52,243 nt of DNA from JAKFWF01 sp031367505 (GTDB taxonomy: Bacteria; Pseudomonadota; Alphaproteobacteria; Rhizobiales; Hyphomicrobiaceae): NCBI GenBank assembly GCA_031367505.1, contig JANLPY010000325.1, positions 1-52,243 of the forward strand, written 5' to 3'. The position numbers and the translations under genes are program-made. Positions 32,550-41,527 of this stretch are shown here, piece after piece. The notes beneath the pieces were generated by a model. The model did no database searches, was not told where the DNA came from, and saw nothing but the letters and a program-made list of their open reading frames with translations. Within the stretch, counting starts at the first letter, position 1. Each line of letters begins with the position of its first letter.

Positions 32550-33173
32550 TCACACCCGCCGCGCGAGCATCAATGACGCGCCCAGTCCGCACATCACGGC
32601 GCCGGATGCTTGCCGCATCTTGACGATAATCGATGGACGCTCGGCGAGACCGGCCCGTGCACTCGCGGCCCAATAGGTGACGACCACGTCGACGGCGGTG
32701 TTGAGTGCGACCGAGATCAGCCCCAAGGCAATGAACTGCTGGGCGACGTTCATTGATGCGTCGACAAATTGCGGGATGAAGGCGAGGAAGAACGCGGCCG
32801 TCTTCGGGTTGAGCGCTTCGATCAGAATCCCGTCCCGGAAAGCCCGACGGGTTCCCGTCTTCTCCACGTCCACCGGTTCGGCAACACGTGAATCACGCCA
32901 TGTCTTGACGCCGAGCCAGATCAAATACACGGCACCGGCGAATTTCAGCACGGTGAACGCTTCCGCGCTGGCCATGACCAGAGCCGATATGCCGGCCGCG
33001 CCCGCCACCACGTGAACGAGCCCGCCCACGCCGTTGCCGAAGCTCGACGCCAGGCCTTCCGCGCGTCCGCCTGCCAACGTTCGTGCAGCAACGTAGAATA
33101 TGCCGGGTCCGGGCGTGATCGCCACCACGAGTGCGGCGCCTAGGAATAGCCAGAAATTTTGGAAGTCGGGCAT
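32550..33173 (-). CDS. LysE family translocator (amino acid exporter)
   Basis: Inner-membrane exporter of the LysE/RhtB superfamily; 207 residues with six hydrophobic segments. The family signature AITPGPGIFYVAARTLAGG stands at residues 18-36, and FKAGAVYLIWLG-like sequence (FAGAVYLIWLGVKTWRDS) near 78. ALNPKTAAFFLAFIPQFVD lies near 118, also typical. The substrate is probably an amino acid such as lysine, threonine or homoserine, but cannot be named. The ATG at 33173 is 74 bp after the oppC stop on the same strand. Confidence 0.93.
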   Translation of the reverse strand: MPDFQNFWLFLGAALVVAITPGPGIFYVAARTLAGGRAEGLASSFGNGVGGLVHVVAGAAGISALVMASAEAFTVLKFAGAVYLIWLGVKTWRDSRVAEPVDVEKTGTRRAFRDGILIEALNPKTAAFFLAFIPQFVDASMNVAQQFIALGLISVALNTAVDVVVTYWAASARAGLAERPSIIVKMRQASGAVMCGLGASLMLARRV

Positions 33174-33247
33174 AGTGTTCCTTGTTCTGATGAATACGGA
33201 TCAGCACGAGTGTCGATGCGAAGCGACGTTGATTTTGGCGAGCTCTC

Positions 33248-34357
33248 TCATCGATCCTTCGGATCAAGCGCATCGCGCAAGCCATCACCGATGAAGTTTA
33301 GCGCGAACAGCGTCACCGTCAGAAACGCGGCTGGAAACAGCAGCCGGCCGGGATCGCTCTGAATGCTGCGCGCACCCTCCGCGATCAGCACGCCCCAACT
33401 GGTCATCGGCTCCTGCACGCCGAGCCCGAGGAACGATAGGAAACTCTCCAACAGGATCACCTTCGGCACCAGCAACGTCACATAAACGATGACGGGGCCG
33501 AGCGTATTCGGAATGATGTGGCGGCGCAGAATTCCGATCGGCCCAACACCGAGTGCTTCCGCTGCCGCGATGTACTCCTGCCGCTTGATCGATAACGTCT
33601 GCCCGCGCACGATGCGGGCCATGTCGAGCCATTCGATGGCGCCCACCGCCAGAAACATCAGGATGAAATTGCGGCCGAAAAACACCACCAGCATGATCAC
33701 GAAAAAGATGAAAGGTAGCGCATACAGAATATCAACGAAGCGCATCATCGCATCGTCGACGCGCCCGCCAGCGTAGCCCGCGACCGCGCCATAGATCACG
33801 CCGATGACGAGCGCCACCGCCGATGCCAGCAATCCGATCGCCAGTGAAATCCGCCCGGCATACAGGGTGCGCGTCAACAGATCGCGGCCGTTCTGGTCGG
33901 TGCCGAACAAGAACCGCTGGCGCTTGATCGGCACGCTGACGGTGACGCCGTTAGCACGCCGCTCCTTCACGTCGGCCTTGCCGAAGATGTCGGAGCGCTC
34001 AAAACCGGCCAGCGCGCGATCGTCGATCGGCCGCTGCGACGACAACGCGATCTCGACGCTGTCGCCCTGAACCGCAATGCTCTCCGCGCGCGCGCGCATG
34101 CGAGAGGCAACGCGCGCAACCGCGGGTTCGATCATCTCGGATGCCGGATACGGGCTAAGCCGCGCCGGTACGCCAACGTACTCGCCGTAAACCCGGTCGT
34201 GCGGGTGCGGCGACATCATCGGCCCGAAGATCGACAAAAGCGTAACCAGACCCAGCAGCGCGATGCCCACCATCGCCGCGCGATTGGCCCGCAAACGCAT
34301 CCATGCATCGGCCCACAGCGAGCGCGCCGGTTTGTCGATGGTGATCGCCTCACTCAT
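33248..34357 (-). CDS. Peptide-type ABC transporter permease, OppC/DppC-like
   Basis: Membrane subunit of a peptide/nickel/opine-type ABC importer; 369 residues, longer than the usual 290-300. The N-terminal cytoplasmic segment and first helix (about 30-50) are followed by an unusually long soluble stretch (about 55-155, with HPHDRVYGEYVG, an Arg/Glu-rich part and FLFGTDQNGRDLLTR), then five helices with the ATPase-contact motif EALGVGPIGILRRHIIPNTLGPV split near 260-285. The start overlaps the oppB stop by 8 bp. No binding-protein or ATPase gene is in the neighbourhood, so partners must be encoded elsewhere. Confidence 0.93.
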   Translation of the reverse strand: MSEAITIDKPARSLWADAWMRLRANRAAMVGIALLGLVTLLSIFGPMMSPHPHDRVYGEYVGVPARLSPYPASEMIEPAVARVASRMRARAESIAVQGDSVEIALSSQRPIDDRALAGFERSDIFGKADVKERRANGVTVSVPIKRQRFLFGTDQNGRDLLTRTLYAGRISLAIGLLASAVALVIGVIYGAVAGYAGGRVDDAMMRFVDILYALPFIFFVIMLVVFFGRNFILMFLAVGAIEWLDMARIVRGQTLSIKRQEYIAAAEALGVGPIGILRRHIIPNTLGPVIVYVTLLVPKVILLESFLSFLGLGVQEPMTSWGVLIAEGARSIQSDPGRLLFPAAFLTVTLFALNFIGDGLRDALDPKDR

Positions 34358-35270
34358 AGCGCACCCTCGGATCGAGGATCGCGTAGGCGATGTCGGCTGC
34401 CAAGTTGAACAGGATCACGAACACCGCGACGAGCACGACAGTTCCCATCACCAGCGTGTAGTCGCGGTTGAGGGCGCCTTCGATGAAGTAGCGTCCGACG
34501 CCGGGAATACCGAAGATCGTCTCGACCACGATCGAGCCGGTGAGCAGTGCCGCCGCCGCTGGTCCCAGATACGAGACCACCGGCAAACAGGCGCTGCGCA
34601 GTGCGTGCGTAATGATGGTGCGCTGGCCCAGCCCTTGCGCGCGTAAGGTGCGGATGTGCGGCGCGCGCAGGGCTTCGATCATCGCCGCTCGGGTCAATCG
34701 CGCGATCACCGCGATTTGCGGCAGTGCCAGCACCACGATCGGCAGAATTGTGTTCGATAGCGCGCCATCGTTCCAACCACCGACCGGCAACCAATTCAGC
34801 CACAGCCCGAGCACGATTTGCAGGAGCGGCGCGGTGACGAACGTCGGTACGGTCAAGCCAAACGTCGCTATGCCGACCACCGTATTGTCGATCAGGCTGT
34901 TCTGGCGCAGAGCCGCGATCGAGCCGAGTGCCAGACCGATCAACAGCGCAAGCGTCAGCGCCGTCGCGCCGAGCCGGATCGAAATCGGCAATGCTTTCGC
35001 GAACAGGTCGGCTACGGAAAAATCGCGATAATAGAACGATGGTCCCAGATCACCTTTAAGGAGCGCGCCGAGATATGACGCGTACTGTTGCCACAGCGGC
35101 TGATCGAGTTGGTAAATGCGCCGCAAGTTCTCCATCACCTTGGCTTCGAGCGGTTGCTCCAGATCAAACGGGCCGCCGGGGGCGAGCCGGATTAGAAAGA
35201 ACGCGATGGTGATCACGAGAAATAGCGTCGGGATGGTCGATGCCAGCCGGCGCAGTACGTAATTGAGCAT
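34350..35270 (-). CDS. Peptide-type ABC transporter permease, OppB/DppB-like
   Basis: Membrane partner of the OppC-like protein; 306 residues. The N-terminus MLNYVLRRLASTIPTLFLV is standard for OppB, as are PGGPFD near residue 31, the GDLGPSFYYRDFSVADLF segment near 72 and the ATPase-contact loop LRAQGLGQRTIITHALRSA near 210. It is the first gene of a two-gene unit read away from hyuA copy 2, with a 211-bp divergent region between them. Confidence 0.94.
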   Translation of the reverse strand: MLNYVLRRLASTIPTLFLVITIAFFLIRLAPGGPFDLEQPLEAKVMENLRRIYQLDQPLWQQYASYLGALLKGDLGPSFYYRDFSVADLFAKALPISIRLGATALTLALLIGLALGSIAALRQNSLIDNTVVGIATFGLTVPTFVTAPLLQIVLGLWLNWLPVGGWNDGALSNTILPIVVLALPQIAVIARLTRAAMIEALRAPHIRTLRAQGLGQRTIITHALRSACLPVVSYLGPAAAALLTGSIVVETIFGIPGVGRYFIEGALNRDYTLVMGTVVLVAVFVILFNLAADIAYAILDPRVRYE

Positions 35271-35348
35271 TGCCCGGTCTCTCCCTCTTTCTCGTGCCTA
35301 TCGGTCGAGAGTGAGTATACGTCGAAGCGGGCAACCGTGGATAAGTTT

Positions 35349-35375
35349 GGGGACAGTCACCGGAATTCCGGTGAC
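35349..35375. repeat. Palindromic repeat of the GGGGACAG family, copy 4
   Basis: GGGGACAGTCACCGG leads into a perfect 20-base palindrome, GTCACCGGAATTCCGGTGAC (35356-35375), followed by CCCC. Compared with the other copies the loop is missing, so the arms meet directly. It sits in the divergent control region between oppB and hyuA copy 2. Confidence 0.8.
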
Positions 35376-35481
35376 CCCGCCACCGTTCAGCCACACTGCG
35401 CATGCGTGCGATCATTCTGGTCATCGCCGCTAACCGACGGTAGGTTGCCTAACGTTCGGGTCGAAAGATGAGGCGTTAACG

Positions 35482-37554
35482 ATGGCAATTAGGTTGGCGG
35501 CAGATATTGGCGGCACGTTCACGGATATCGTGCTGGATACGGTTAAAGGTCGCCTGACGTCGAAGGTGCTGACCACGACGCGGGCACCGGAGCAGGCGGT
35601 GATCGACGGCACTGCGGCGGTGCTGCAGCGCGCTGGTCTGGCCTTCGCCGATATCGGCGTGTTCGTGCACGGAACCACGCTTGCCACCAACGCGATCATC
35701 GAACGGCGCGGTGCAAAGATTGCGTTGATCGCGACCGAAGGATTTCGCGACAGCCTGGAGATCGCCGACGAAGGCCGCTTCGACCAGTACGACGTGTTCA
35801 TTGAACGGCCGCAGCCGCTCGTGCCGCGCAAGTTGCGGTTCACGGTGCCGGAGCGTGTTGATGTTCACGGTGCGGTAAGGTTGCCGCTCGATCTCGAAGC
35901 GGTCAAGACGGTTGCAACCCGCATTGCCGCCGAGAGGATCGAGGCGGTCGCGATCGTGCTGATGCACGGCTATGCCAATCCGGCGCACGAACGGCAGATT
36001 GCGGAAATCATCAAATCAATCTGCCCGGGTGTGAGCATTTCACTCGGGTCGGAAGTGGCGCCCGAAGCGCGCGAGTACGAGCGCACCTCGACCGTGGTCG
36101 CCAACGCCTACGTGCAACCGTTGATGGCGGGCTATCTGGCGCGGCTCGACAAGGCATTTGCGGAGAAGGGCTCGAAGGCGCCGATCCATTTGATTACGTC
36201 AGGCGGCAGCCTTGCGAGCCTCGATACGGCGATGCGATTTCCGGTGCGGTTGGTCGAATCCGGCCCGGCTGGTGGCGCAATCCTTGCCGCTCACATTGCA
36301 GCCGAACGTAACGAAGAGGCGATCTTCTCGTTCGACATGGGCGGTACCACGGCGAAGATCTGCCTGATCGATAATGGCCGCCCTCTTAAGTCGCGCGCGT
36401 TCGAGGTTGATCGCTCGGCGCGCTTCATGAAAGGCAGCGGCTTGCCGGTGCGCATCCCGGTGATCGAAATGGTCGAGATTGGTGCCGGTGGCGGTTCGAT
36501 CGCGAGCGTCGATACGTTGAAGCGCATCCAGGTCGGCCCGCGCAGTGCCGGCTCGGAACCCGGCCCTGCTTGCTACGGCCGCGGTGGAACGGATGCCACG
36601 GTGACCGACGCCGATGTCGCACTCGGCCGCATCGACCCGGCGCTGTTCGCAGGCGGCTCGATCAAACTCGAAGCCAAACAATCGACGGTCGCGCTCGACG
36701 CCAAGATCGGCTCGGCGCTCGGGCTCGATGCGGTGACGGCGGCCTATGGTGTTGCCGAGATCGTCGATGAAAACATGGCGAATGCCGCGCGCGTGCATGC
36801 GGTCGAGCGCGGTACCGACATTGCGGGGCGCACGTTGATCGCGTTTGGTGGAGCAGCACCGTTACATGCGGCGCGCCTCGCCGAGAAACTTGGGATCACT
36901 CGCGTGATCGTGCCCGCAGATGCTGGTGTTGGCTCGGCGGTCGGATTTCTGCAGGCGCCGGCGGCTTATGAGCTCGTGCGCTCGCGCCACATGCGGCTCG
37001 ACCGGTTCGATCCGGCGGCGGCAACGACGGTGCTGGCCGGCATGGAGCGGGAAGCCCAGGCGCTGGCGAAGACTGCCGCAGGTGATCAACCGCTGACGTC
37101 GTCGCATCATGCCAACATGCGCTACGTCGGACAAGGGCACGAGATCGCGATCCGTTTGCCGGAGCGAGCGCTCAACACGGCGGATGCGGCGACGTTGCGC
37201 GACGCATTCGAGGCCGAGTATCGGCGATTGTTCGCAAGGCACATCCCGAACGCGATCATCGAGATCATGAGTTGGAGTGTTCTTGTTTCCACGGTCGAAG
37301 CGCTGCCAACTCTGTTGCCCGAGGCAAAATCACGCGATGGCGCCAAGGTCGTTGGTACGCGACGGCTCTATGACACCGCCGCCAAGTCGTGGGGGGAGGC
37401 GGCGGTCTATATGCGATCAAGCCTGATGCCCGGCATGCACTTTGATGGCCCGGCGGTCGTGATCGAGGATGGCACGTCGACGATCGTGACGCCGGCCTTT
37501 CGTGTGCATATCGATCATGGCAGTGCACTGGTTTTGACCACGAAGGAGCGCTAA
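35482..37554 (+). CDS. hyuA: Hydantoinase/oxoprolinase subunit A (HyuA), copy 2
   Basis: ATP-dependent ring-opening subunit; 690 residues. Motifs: ADIGGTFTDIVLD at 7-19, VHGTTLATNAIIERRGAK near 63, EYERTSTVVANAYVQP near 197, DMGGTTAKICLIDNG near 285, EIGAGGGSIASVD near 331 and the FGGAAPLHAARLAEKLG segment near 455. The sequence is clearly diverged from copy 1 in the window, especially after the first 100 residues, so the two probably act on different substrates. GATGAGGCGTTAACG precedes the ATG. hyuB begins 4 bp after the stop. Confidence 0.94.
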   Translation: MAIRLAADIGGTFTDIVLDTVKGRLTSKVLTTTRAPEQAVIDGTAAVLQRAGLAFADIGVFVHGTTLATNAIIERRGAKIALIATEGFRDSLEIADEGRFDQYDVFIERPQPLVPRKLRFTVPERVDVHGAVRLPLDLEAVKTVATRIAAERIEAVAIVLMHGYANPAHERQIAEIIKSICPGVSISLGSEVAPEAREYERTSTVVANAYVQPLMAGYLARLDKAFAEKGSKAPIHLITSGGSLASLDTAMRFPVRLVESGPAGGAILAAHIAAERNEEAIFSFDMGGTTAKICLIDNGRPLKSRAFEVDRSARFMKGSGLPVRIPVIEMVEIGAGGGSIASVDTLKRIQVGPRSAGSEPGPACYGRGGTDATVTDADVALGRIDPALFAGGSIKLEAKQSTVALDAKIGSALGLDAVTAAYGVAEIVDENMANAARVHAVERGTDIAGRTLIAFGGAAPLHAARLAEKLGITRVIVPADAGVGSAVGFLQAPAAYELVRSRHMRLDRFDPAAATTVLAGMEREAQALAKTAAGDQPLTSSHHANMRYVGQGHEIAIRLPERALNTADAATLRDAFEAEYRRLFARHIPNAIIEIMSWSVLVSTVEALPTLLPEAKSRDGAKVVGTRRLYDTAAKSWGEAAVYMRSSLMPGMHFDGPAVVIEDGTSTIVTPAFRVHIDHGSALVLTTKER

Positions 37555-37558
37555 AGTT

Positions 37559-39217
37559 ATGGCCCCTCGCACACACAAATTTTCCGCCATTGAACTGCAA
37601 ATCATGTGGGATCGGCTGATCGCTGTCGTGGAGGAGCAGGCGCAGGTTTTGTTGCGCACCGCGTTCTCATCGATCGTGCGCGAAGCCGGTGATTTGTCGG
37701 CCGGCATCTTCGATCCATCGGGCCGCATGCTGGCGCAGGCGGTGACTGGTACGCCCGGTCACGTCAACTCGATGGCGTTATCGGTCGAGCACTTTCTGCG
37801 GTATTTTCCGGCCGAGACGATGAAGGCCGGTGATGTCTACATCACCAATGATCCGTGGATGGGCACCGGCCATCTCAACGATTTCGTGGTGACGACACCT
37901 GTGTTCCGGAACGAAAAACTGATCGGCCTGTTCTCGTGCACGTCGCATCTGATGGACATCGGCGGTATCGGCTTTGGGCCGGATGCCACCGACGTGTTCA
38001 TGGAAGGCCTCTATATCCCATTCCTCAAGTTGTTCGAGGCGGGGCGCGCCAACGAAACGCTGATGAGTATGATCCGAGCCAACACGCGCACGCCGGTCGA
38101 TACCATCGGCGACGTGTATTCGCTGGCCAACTGCAACGAGGTCGGTGCCACCCGCCTTGCCGCGATGATGGACGAGTTCAAGCTCGATGATCTCGATCTA
38201 CTGGCCAATCACATTTGCGATCGCTCGCGTGAAGCCGTGCTGGAGCAAATCGCCAAGCTGCCGAAGGGCACGTGGTCGAATACGATGACGATCGACGGCT
38301 ACGAGGAGCCGATCAATCTGGCGGCAAGGGTGACGGTTGCGGCCGGCACGATCACGGTCGACTATACGGGCACGAGCCCGGCGGCCCGGCGCGGCATCAA
38401 CGTGCCGCTTGCCTATACGACGGCCTACACGGTGTTTGGCCTCGCCTGCGTGGTTAGCCCAAGAGTGCCGAATAACGCGGGATCGCTGTCGCCGTTCATC
38501 GTGACGGCACCGGAAGGCACGATCCTCAACGCGCTGAAACCGGCTGCCGTGCTGGCGCGTCACATCACCGGACAAATGTTGCCTGACATGGTGTTTGGCT
38601 GTTTGCGCCAGGCGGTGCCGGATCGTGTACCGGCGGAAGGAACTTCATGTCTGTGGAATGTCACGTTGCGTGGACGGCTCGCCGATGAAGACACCGGTAA
38701 CTACGGGTTCGCGACGACGTTCACGTCGAATGGCGGCACCGGCGCGCGGCCGATGAGCGATGGATTGTCGACCACGGCTTATCCGTCGGGCGTGAAGGGC
38801 ACGCCAGTCGAGATCGCCGAGCAGATCATGCCGCTGATCTTCTGGCGCAAGGAATACCGCCAGGATTCAGGCGGCCCCGGTCGCACGCGTGGCGGCCTCG
38901 GCCAGGTGATCGAGATCGAAAGCGGCATCGGCCAGCCGTTCGAGCTGCTTGCGGCGTTCGATCGCATCGATCATCCGCCGCGTGGCCGCGACGGCGGCGG
39001 CAACGGTGCCAATGGCCGGGTTGGCCTGCGGTCCGGCGCACGAATGAAGGGCAAGGGCACGCAACTGATCGCGCCCGGCGAGCGCCTCGTCATCGAGACC
39101 TCGGGCGGTGGCGGTATGGGTGCGCCCGCAAAGCGCGATCCAGCATTGATCGTGCGCGATGTCGAGAACGAATTGGTCAGCGAGACAGCTGCGGCGCGCG
39201 GTTATCGTGGCAGCTAA
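37559..39217 (+). CDS. hyuB: Hydantoinase/oxoprolinase subunit B (HyuB), copy 2
   Basis: Partner subunit for HyuA copy 2; 552 residues. AAGGAGCGCTAAAGTT before the ATG includes the hyuA stop. Family marks: SAIELQIMWDRLIAVVEEQ at the start, FSSIVREAGDLSAGIFD near 39, ITNDPWMGTGHLND near 94, a glycine-rich ETSGGGGMGAP near the C-terminus and GGPGRTRGGLGQ near 438. It converges on the methyltransferase gene with 7 bp between stops. Together with the divergent OppBC pair it may belong to uptake and opening of a peptide-like ring compound; that is inference from position. Confidence 0.94.
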   Translation: MAPRTHKFSAIELQIMWDRLIAVVEEQAQVLLRTAFSSIVREAGDLSAGIFDPSGRMLAQAVTGTPGHVNSMALSVEHFLRYFPAETMKAGDVYITNDPWMGTGHLNDFVVTTPVFRNEKLIGLFSCTSHLMDIGGIGFGPDATDVFMEGLYIPFLKLFEAGRANETLMSMIRANTRTPVDTIGDVYSLANCNEVGATRLAAMMDEFKLDDLDLLANHICDRSREAVLEQIAKLPKGTWSNTMTIDGYEEPINLAARVTVAAGTITVDYTGTSPAARRGINVPLAYTTAYTVFGLACVVSPRVPNNAGSLSPFIVTAPEGTILNALKPAAVLARHITGQMLPDMVFGCLRQAVPDRVPAEGTSCLWNVTLRGRLADEDTGNYGFATTFTSNGGTGARPMSDGLSTTAYPSGVKGTPVEIAEQIMPLIFWRKEYRQDSGGPGRTRGGLGQVIEIESGIGQPFELLAAFDRIDHPPRGRDGGGNGANGRVGLRSGARMKGKGTQLIAPGERLVIETSGGGGMGAPAKRDPALIVRDVENELVSETAAARGYRGS

Positions 39218-39224
39218 ACTCGCT

Positions 39225-40355
39225 TCATGCCGGCTTGCGCAGCAGCGTCGAAATGCCGTTCGGATTGGCGTCCTGGAATGAATATTCGGTGACGCCCAAT
39301 TCCTTCAGCCAACCCTCAACTTCGGCTTCACTGTGCTGCCAGGCGTTGTGTGGGTGATACCAATCGAAGTTGACCATGTTGTTGGTCTCGTAGTCGAAGG
39401 CGTCGTTCCAAAAGCACTTGACGAAGTTATAGTAGAGCAACCTCTGAACATCGTGCGTGCCGGCTGGGATGCCGAGAACCGGAATCGGTTTTTCGAGCGT
39501 GATCTTGGCGTCGATCTTGGACAGCTCACGGCCAAGTTCCGTTAGTCCTTCGCAGGCCTTGTAACACTCGTCCGGCGACAACTGCATGAAGGCGTTTCGA
39601 ATGTGCTGGTCGCAGAAGTAGCGTGCAGCGCCCATCTGCCGGTAGACGTAGAAGAAGAATTGCCCGCCGGGTTTGACCTTTGCGTAGAGCGCGCGCACGG
39701 CATCACGGGTGTTGGGTGTGTGATGCAAAACGCCGTCGGCAATGATGAAGTCGAAGGAGTTGTCAGCAAACGGCGCCTGCATCAAGTCGGCCTGAACGAC
39801 ATTGCAGTTTGTTAGATGACGGGTGTTGCCGAAGGTCGTGAAGGCGGCATCCGAGACGTCGAGCGCATAGACATCGCCTGGGCAGTTCTCCGCGATGAAT
39901 TTGGTATTGAAACCGGAGCCCGGACCAACTTCGAGGACGCGGGATTTTCCACGATAAAAAGCTTTTAGAGCATCTACGTCAGGCACGCCTAGTTTCTTGC
40001 AGTACCAGCCGAACAGGAATTCCTGATGAGCGGCTTCATGACCATAATTCTTGAACCGCCGCCATTTGTCCGAGAACGTCTGATTGGTCAGCGCCTGTTC
40101 CGACGCGGCGGCTCGCGTGGCGCCTGATGTTGCTTGCGGCAGGTCATGCTTTTTCGCAAACGCCGTCAGATCGGGTTGCATCGGGCCGGTGAGAAAGCAG
40201 GGTACACCTTCGATGATCGGATACCACTGGCCGCTTGACGTCTCGATTACGCCTTCGACGATTTGTCCGCCGGCTTCCTTGAAGATCCGCAACTTTTGCT
40301 GGTCATCGAGACCGAGTTCCTTCGACCTCAGATTTTGAAGCGCGGTCGTCAACAT
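39225..40355 (-). CDS. Class I SAM-dependent methyltransferase with N-terminal Trm112-like region
   Basis: A 376-residue protein. Residues 1-60 resemble the short Trm112-type domain (GQIVEGVIETSSGQWYPIIEGVPCFL), though the usual zinc cysteines are absent. The SAM-binding domain has motif I VLEVGPGSGFN near 140, VYALDVSDAAF near 162, then FDFIIADGVLHHTPN near 203. The C-terminal 120 residues are rich in aromatic residues and likely hold the substrate. It is divergent from two sugar epimerase genes, so modification of a sugar or surface glycan is possible; there is no direct evidence for the substrate. Confidence 0.85.
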   Translation of the reverse strand: MLTTALQNLRSKELGLDDQQKLRIFKEAGGQIVEGVIETSSGQWYPIIEGVPCFLTGPMQPDLTAFAKKHDLPQATSGATRAAASEQALTNQTFSDKWRRFKNYGHEAAHQEFLFGWYCKKLGVPDVDALKAFYRGKSRVLEVGPGSGFNTKFIAENCPGDVYALDVSDAAFTTFGNTRHLTNCNVVQADLMQAPFADNSFDFIIADGVLHHTPNTRDAVRALYAKVKPGGQFFFYVYRQMGAARYFCDQHIRNAFMQLSPDECYKACEGLTELGRELSKIDAKITLEKPIPVLGIPAGTHDVQRLLYYNFVKCFWNDAFDYETNNMVNFDWYHPHNAWQHSEAEVEGWLKELGVTEYSFQDANPNGISTLLRKPA

Positions 40356-40519
40356 GATTGAACCTAACTGCCTGAGCCGATTGTTGCCGCATTGGCATGT
40401 CCGGCCGGCTAACTGTCAAGACCGTCAAGAAGGTTGGGGACGGACGACTTGTTGGCCACCTCATCTTCTGCCATATGCGCCAACTGTCTCATTGGCGGAA
40501 TGTGCCATAGGAGTGATCC

Positions 40520-41518
40520 ATGCAAGTTGAAGGCAAACGTCTCGTGGTGATTGGGGGAGCCGGATTGATTGGTTCTCATACGATCGATCAACTTGTGCAG
40601 ACCGATGCGCGTGAGATCGTCGTCTACGACAATTTCGCCCGCGGACGGGTGGAAAACCTGTCGGACGCTTTCAAGGACCCGCGCGTCAAAATCTTCGATG
40701 TTGGTGGGGATATCCTGCAATCTGACGTGCTGAACAAGGCCTTGGAGGGCGCCGATGGCGTTTTCCATTTTGCCGCACTCTGGTTGCTGCAGTGCCACGA
40801 GTATCCGCGCTCTGCTTTTGACGTGAACGTGCGCGGTACCTTCAACGTGCTCGAAGCGTGCGTCGCCCAAAAGGTGCAGCGCCTCGTCTATTCCTCATCA
40901 GCGTCCGTTTACGGTGACGCGATCGAGGAACCGATGACGGAAGACCATCCATTCCACAATAAGAATTTCTATGGCGCGACGAAGATTGCGAGCGAGGCGA
41001 TGGCGACTGCGTTCCATTACCGGTATGGCCTGCCGCTGGTCGGATTGCGTTACATGAATGTCTACGGTCCGCGTCAGGACTACGAAGGCGCCTATGTCGC
41101 CGTCATCATGAAAATGCTCGATGCGATCGATCGTGGCGAAGGCCCGACCATCTTCGGCGACGGCAGCGAGGCATTCGATTTCGTCGCGGTGGCAGATTGC
41201 GGCTCGGCCAACGTCTGCGCCATGAAGGCAGATACCGTCGCGCGCTATTACAACGTCGGCACCGGCAAGCGCACCTCGCTCAAAGAAATGGCGGAGATGC
41301 TGTTGCAGTTGACCGGCTCAAACCAGCCGATCCGTTATCAGGAGCGTAGCCAAGCAACGCTCGTACGCAATCGGATTGGTTCGCCTGTTCGAGCGACAAA
41401 GGAAATAAAGTTCACGGCGAAAGTGCCGCTGCTCGAGGGGCTGCAACAGTTGATCGATTGGCGGCGTGCCCACAAGAGCGAAGTCGAGGCGCGTCGCGCC
41501 AAGTCGCGCAACGCGTAG
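40520..41518 (+). CDS. NAD-dependent epimerase/dehydratase, UDP-glucose 4-epimerase-like
   Basis: Extended short-chain dehydrogenase of 332 residues acting on a nucleotide sugar. The NAD motif is GGAGLIGSHTIDQL at 12-25. The catalytic triad region has SSSASVYGDA near 128 and YGATKIASE near 153 (Tyr and Lys). MNVYGPRQ near 178 is the usual substrate-loop motif. ATAGGAGTGATCC precedes the ATG. It is followed 9 bp later by a second epimerase gene. The exact sugar is not determined. Confidence 0.92.
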   Translation: MQVEGKRLVVIGGAGLIGSHTIDQLVQTDAREIVVYDNFARGRVENLSDAFKDPRVKIFDVGGDILQSDVLNKALEGADGVFHFAALWLLQCHEYPRSAFDVNVRGTFNVLEACVAQKVQRLVYSSSASVYGDAIEEPMTEDHPFHNKNFYGATKIASEAMATAFHYRYGLPLVGLRYMNVYGPRQDYEGAYVAVIMKMLDAIDRGEGPTIFGDGSEAFDFVAVADCGSANVCAMKADTVARYYNVGTGKRTSLKEMAEMLLQLTGSNQPIRYQERSQATLVRNRIGSPVRATKEIKFTAKVPLLEGLQQLIDWRRAHKSEVEARRAKSRNA

Positions 41519-41527
41519 AGCACCCTG

